DNA of 64,000 bases from Pomacea canaliculata (taxonomy: Eukaryota > Mollusca > Gastropoda > Architaenioglossa > Ampullariidae): contig NC_037592.1 in NCBI RefSeq assembly GCF_003073045.1, positions 6,561,924 through 6,625,923 of the forward strand. The letters run 5' to 3'. Made by a program: the position numbers and the translations under genes. Below are positions 58,961 to 64,000 of the stretch, in pieces; position 1 is the stretch's first letter, and every line of letters starts with the position of its first letter. Below the pieces are notes generated by a model. It ran no database searches. It saw only the letters and a program-made list of their open reading frames with translations, and was not told the DNA's origin.

Positions 58961-59569
58961 GCGTATCGCTGTCACGCACCGAGAGCGTCGCTGAGCCTCT
59001 GACGTCAGTGGCGACAAGCGAGTGCTGAGTACGGTCGACATCAACGCACTCTATGGACGTGTGACGTCGACGATAACCAGACCAATCGCTGTTTCCACGG
59101 ATGCTGCTTCACCTTATAACCCCCATCCCACTTTCTTACACTGTTCCCCTCCCTCCCTTCCTTCCTTCCTTTCCTCAGCAGCCACGAAACCAGGTCGATC
59201 TGTTTCTCGATAACAGGGATAACGGGACAACCACTCGGAAACTCGGAACAATAACAAAGGAAGGATCCCCTCCCTCCCAAGTCGGCGATCCTGATTGGCC
59301 GCGCGGGACGTTTTTGATTGGCCGGTGGACACTTCGTCGTTGAAGCCACGGTGTGACGACGACGGGGAGCTGACAACAAGTGGGTGTGCACGACCAACTC
59401 ACTGCCAGACACTGCCAGGCGCTAAACGGGAAGCACAGACTTCCTAATCTGCCAGACAAAGCTGTCCGCTGTCCCGGTCATGCGCACACCCACTTGACCT
59501 TCGCCTTCTGCTTCGTGCGCTGCGACTCTTGACTTAAGACATCCGTTGCAGGCTTCATTTGCTTCCCTG

Positions 59570-59602
59570 ACAAGATTCAAGATTCTTTAATAACTGTCAC
59601 CC
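59570..59602 (-). repeat. LINE-like 3' tail
   Basis: The minus strand reads TTATTAAAGAATCTTGAATCTTG, a heptamer-repeat end typical of CR1/L2-like elements. No body recognised. Confidence 0.3.
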
Positions 59603-62600
59603 TCACTGAGATATTCAAAATATACACATACATATATTCTTATCTATGGTGTCCCAGATTGTGTTGACATCAGTTTTGTTTTGTTTCGTCCTCGTTATCA
59701 TCCTCTGCCGCATCTGTCTGCTCTCCCCATCCCTCCCTCCCAAAATTTTTTGTCTGTCATCTTGTCTGGACAGTGCAACTAAAATCTGTCTGCCAAGGCC
59801 ACATTTCTCCATTTATCGAAAACTTCTCAGGATGTTTTCCCCTGAGCTATTCTGACTGCAATGACTGCACCCTGATGACACATAACATACATATGTCCTG
59901 CGTCACCACCCCAGCAGGCGACAACAAAAACGCTGTATGGTGATGATTGGCCACCATCATCGTGCTTGTCGGCGCCGTCCTCCTCTTCAGCGCCTCCGAC
60001 AGTCAATGAGCATGTCAATGGCTCTGTCTCCCGAAGGGGAAGTTAGTGCGCGCTGTCTGCGATGTCTACATCAGCTGATGAGCAGATTAACGTTCGTGCG
60101 AACTCGAAATCGGGGAAAAGCTTGCACTAAAATGTTGGGACGTCTGTTCGTATCCTAACCTGCTCGTATAGTGCGAGAGGGAATGGTTCTATATCTTGTA
60201 GACAAGTCCACCATCTTTAATATTCGCACGAGAGCTGCGGAAGCTATGAAAGGAATGACGACATCCAGGTAGTTCAAGCTTACGTAAGACTCACCTGACG
60301 AAAATCTTTATACAAAATAACGTCACTTGACGGAATATTACGCACGCCTGTGACGTCGAAATCCCATTTTTAAAGGGCAACACGAGCGCAGCATTATTTT
60401 TATGGTCCTAATAAGTTCATTTTAAAATAATAATTCCCTAAATATGAATACATAATTATTATTAATTTTTAAGATATAAGCCTTCAAACATCGGGATTCT
60501 CACATTCCACTAGGTAAGCAGACGACAATTACTCTCTTATACTAGAGAGGTCAGTTGCGCAAGTCGTATTTGCAACAGTGAGTGTGGCTCACTGCACCAA
60601 ATGCATGCACGTCTTCGTGTCAGATGAAGAAACATTGCTCAGGTTGTCGTGTTCAAGAAGTTATTTTCTGGGGCTCAAAATAAAACATCTGATTTAAAAT
60701 ACAGCCCGTCAGATTTAATTGACAATAATCACGGACATTGCCTTCTGCGTCCTATCATTCATTTTCTGTTACTAAGTGAGTGTGTTTGAGTAATTTTTCC
60801 ATGTATTATTAATAAAATAAAACATAAAACATATCAAATATGCGTTTGTCTAAGATAAACGGCTGTATTTTTTATTGGATAGATAATTAACTTCCAGCAA
60901 TCCATTTTTATTTTATAGTTACAACCGACCGCTTATAATGATTGTCTTACCATTAAAATATAACAAAACATTATAAAAATTTGATATGTATTCATCGCGT
61001 AAAACTTATATTTCTCCTTCATTTAGCTGCACGCAAAATTTCTCGCACGTGTTCCTGTTTACGTTCCTCATACGTTCGTCACATCGATGATACCCTGACA
61101 CCGTCAGTTGTTTGTGGCACTGTGGTGGATGAGGATACGACTGACGATGTGTTTGTCACTGTCACACGACGTGACGTGTAGACCAGATGTTGGATATCTG
61201 GCGTTTGATCTTTGTTTACGCTTTTAACTATCAATCGTAGTTGGTTTTAACATTCGTGCTTTTGCACAGTTGGTCCTGCAGTAAGATGTCTTCCTTTTAT
61301 TGAAAGGTAAAAACAGATCTCTGAACAAAGTTCATGGTTTGTTGTCATTATCTTTAGGCAATGACAATGACTACAAACAAACTCCACCTGTGTGTCACAG
61401 AGAGCTTTCAGCAACCACACATTGTGTCCTGTTTGTTTTCTTTCACCGAGGATTGCATCTTTCCTTTTCTGATTCAACTCACGCAGACCACGCTATTTTT
61501 AGAAACACTACTATTTCGTCATTTCCTGTTTTCTTGACAAATCCAGGTGTGATTAAGAGAAAAACAGTAATATAATATTTCTCGTGTCCTTTTGTCATAA
61601 AATCCCACAGAAATATGTTTTTGTGAAACTTTAGGCTCTGTTTCCAGAGCGCTCGTGCTGCCCGTTAAAAATCCAAAGAAACAACAAGAGGTAAACATCA
61701 ATTATCACGAAAACAAGGCAAAGAACTTACGGTTAGTTCTTGTAAATATTATCAAGGTAAACCTCTCCTAACAAAAAAATAAATAAATAAAATAAAAAAT
61801 TAAAAAAAAATCTTCCTCTTCCCGTCATAGATCGCGATGACCAATCAAGATGCCATAAGTTTTCGTGTTTTTACAAAACCGTTCACTGGTCTATTAGTGA
61901 CCATGATCAATTAATTTGACAATGAGGAACTCTATAATTAGCGTAGGACAAACTGACTAAAACGTGTGTTTGTGGCATTGTAGGTTTGTTTCAAACTTCA
62001 CCAATAAGTCAAGAGAGAGGCAGTGTGGCGCGCGATACCGCCGCTGGATGTCAGACTTGACATGCGGTCAGATGGAAGATGGTGCGGAAGGTATGGGCGG
62101 AGAGAGAGTGAAGAGGGTTCACAGGCCACTCTTCACAAGTCAAGTGCCGGCTACAAGCTAAGAGGGACGAGCTGTCTTACGTCACGAGAGGGCGAGGGTA
62201 CAGGGAAGAGGGCGGAATTGTTTGTGCTGATGTGTTGATGAGTTGCAATGTAGTTGACACAGGCAAAATTAAACTGTCTGATTAAGACAGAAGTATTTGA
62301 CTTAATGCATTGGACACATAAACTGTAATTATCTGAAAGAAGCAAACTTAAATGTATCTGACACAATGTTGTAATTTATTTGAAAATTTCAAGCTGTAAT
62401 GCATTGTATCACTAGAAAAAAAGTAGAATATATTCTAAACAGGGAAGCCATATTGTATCTGACAAAGACAAAATTGTACTTGAAAAAATCTGCCATGTAT
62501 TTAATAAATAAGAAAACAGAATAATATTACGACGTAGATGAAATTGCGATGTGCCTGACGATTGTATGACAGACGAGGTGTGGAATGAGAGGTCTGTCAC
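59603..62600. other. Gene-free stretch, AT-rich in the middle
   Basis: No gene recognised. 60390-61000 is AT-rich. An A-rich AAATAAATAAAT run lies at 61767-61812. Short frames such as 60981-61181 show no domain. Confidence 0.35.
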
Positions 62601-62609
62601 GTTCTGGGA

Positions 62610-62700
62610 CAGCAGCTTCTACGTGACGTGACGTAGCGGAAGCTGACTGACTACGTAATGGCGCCAAATGCGCGAGATGGCGGCGACTGTGGCGAGGGGA
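62610..62700 (+). promoter_or_regulatory. Promoter-like block with YY1-, E2F-, ETS- and CRE-like sites
   Basis: TACGTGACGTGACGTAG (62621-62637), AGCGGAAGC, ATGGCGCCAAATG and GAGATGGCGGCG occur within 70 bp. GATGGCGGC over an ATG is typical of YY1-controlled start sites. The ATG at 62677 reads MAATVARGLTSGPRG, like a presequence, but stops at 62856 with no good donor before it. Confidence 0.4.
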
Positions 62701-62869
62701 CTAACCTCAGGTCCCAGGGGTCGACACCAGAAGTCCACTCAACTCCGTTTGATGCTTGCTATCGCAGACTGTCCACACTGCACCGTAGCAACTTCCTTGA
62801 CAGTGTTCCTTCCTCTCATCCCGAATATTTCCTTCGTACTATCACCTTACGGTTGACACTTCTACGTAT

Positions 62870-64000
62870 GCGCTTGTGTGTGTGCGTGAGTGAGAGAGAG
62901 AGCATGAGACAAAGGAAGAGCACTTGGTAAAATTTAAAGCACCTGTAATCCAAGAGATAAATGCGTTTTTGTGAACTGCATTCACCTGTAACATTCGACC
63001 GTGACTCCGGATACACAATACAGAAACTGGATAGTCTGTGTACACGGAGATGGGAGTGAAGGCATCAAACACAGGGTTCTTCCATCTATCCTTCTCTCTC
63101 TCGGACGAAAGACAGGTATATGCATCTCTCTCTCTCTCTTGCATATGCTGGCAAACAAGATTGAGTGCACGCGCACACACACACATATAACACTCCCTTT
63201 CAAATAAACCGTCGAAGTTTTAGTTCGCTCCCAATAGCATGAACTTTTACGAATCACCAAAATGATTACAGATAATAATACAAAATTAATTTTCCCCAAC
63301 GTCCACCCTACGATAACCCTTAACGGAAATTACCGAAGAGACTCTCTTATCGAGAAGATAACGTTTGCACTTCATGTCGTCCACGTGTTTGCGTGGCGAT
63401 GAACCAGTTAGAGTACGGGGTGGAAAGGAAGAAGAGTGCACATAGCTGCTACCCTGAAACCCGTTAGTGATTAGACCTCGTTTCATCACTGTCACATCAC
63501 TGTCACGCGTTCTTTATCACGCGAAAGACACAATGGAAAGTCCTGTGTGATGTGGATATTTGAATTGAATAGTCTGTGACACATCAGACAGAATGCTTTA
63601 CAAAACTCTTTACGTTTCCTTCCTGTTCTTTTTCTTTTTGTTCTTCTGAAGACAGTCTTACACTAATCCAAGCCCAACAACAGTAATAATCCATGTAATG
63701 AGTAGTAATTGTCTGCTGAAAAAAATATTTGTAAATATATCTTCTAAAATAAAAATGAATATTGAAATCAAAAATTTCATTTGTCTTTGGTGTGTGTGGT
63801 TTTTTACACAATTAAGAAGTAGAGACGTCTAAAAGTTCACAGTTTAAACAAAACCATGAGGCTGATGTTCTTTGTCTTGTACTGTATGTCCGTGCAGTCA
63901 CCTCCCTTCTTTCTTCATTCAGAAAATGCACAAAGCTTTCAATCCTCACAATATTACCGAGTAACATTTTCTCTGCAATGATCTGCATGAACCAACATGT
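62870..64000. other. Right-edge stretch with microsatellites
   Basis: TG/GA arrays lie at 62876-62902 and CT/CA arrays at 63124-63187. A 41-codon frame from 63856 has a hydrophobic start (MRLMFFVLYCMSVQS) and a good start context, but is too short to call. Nothing else recognised. Confidence 0.35.

Larger units (their letters stand above)
56561..59560. other. Gene-free stretch with several promoter-like patches
   Basis: Holds GTCACGTGAC at 56615-56624, an inverted CCAAT with TGACGTCA (57333-57356), a SINE-block relic at 58905-58960, TGACGTCA at 59000-59007, and two ATTGGCC boxes 23 bp apart (59294 and 59317) in a CpG-rich patch. No exon recognised on either strand. Confidence 0.35.

Noticed and set aside
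63856..63981. 41-codon frame with signal-peptide-like start at the right edge
   Set aside because: Good start context but too short, no family match and no precursor features such as dibasic sites. Worth rechecking with sequence beyond the window.

Overview
The window is animal nuclear DNA. Four conserved genes are split by short GT-AG introns, the intergenic DNA is AT-rich, and there are pogo/Tigger, hAT, SINE and RTE-type repeats plus many microsatellites. The sequence content suggests a lophotrochozoan, most likely a gastropod mollusc. This is an inference from protein resemblance and repeat types; no species marker was seen.

Left half (1-36.3 kb), gene-dense. A mitochondrial-type sirtuin (SIRT3-like, minus strand, 3' end cut by the left edge) starts near 4576, and a deleted Tigger transposon lies just upstream of it. 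A complete nine-exon cathepsin D gene (minus, 15002 to 8392) follows, with a cluster of CACGTG/CACATG boxes and a TATA-like stretch upstream. Next is a complete eight-exon tetraspanin of the TSPAN4/9 type (minus, 28549 to 19270). A complete seven-exon glucoside xylosyltransferase gene (GXYLT-like, plus, 31399-36130) points away from it. All four models were joined by hand; every intron phase agrees and each protein reads through without a stop. The introns carry several recognisable non-autonomous transposons.

Right half (36.3-64 kb). I found no convincing protein-coding gene. It is visibly richer in GC and CpG than the left half. It holds composite (TG)n(AG)n microsatellites, a decayed RTE reverse transcriptase, tRNA-derived SINEs, a hAT-like mini-element, a minisatellite and a degenerate AT-rich tandem array. 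It also holds recurrent GTCACGTGAC and TGACGTCA palindromes, several beside CpG-rich, promoter-like blocks. It may be a regulatory region, a very long intron or leader of a gene outside the window, or plain intergenic DNA.

The four genes act in different compartments (mitochondrion, lysosome, plasma or endosomal membrane, ER/Golgi) and do not form a pathway. Cathepsin D and the tetraspanin are both endolysosomal or membrane proteins, but nothing here links their functions. I did not find a new multi-gene system. The most useful leads are the CLEAR-like promoter of cathepsin D, two possible N-termini for the tetraspanin, and the repeated bHLH and CRE palindromes in the gene-free half.
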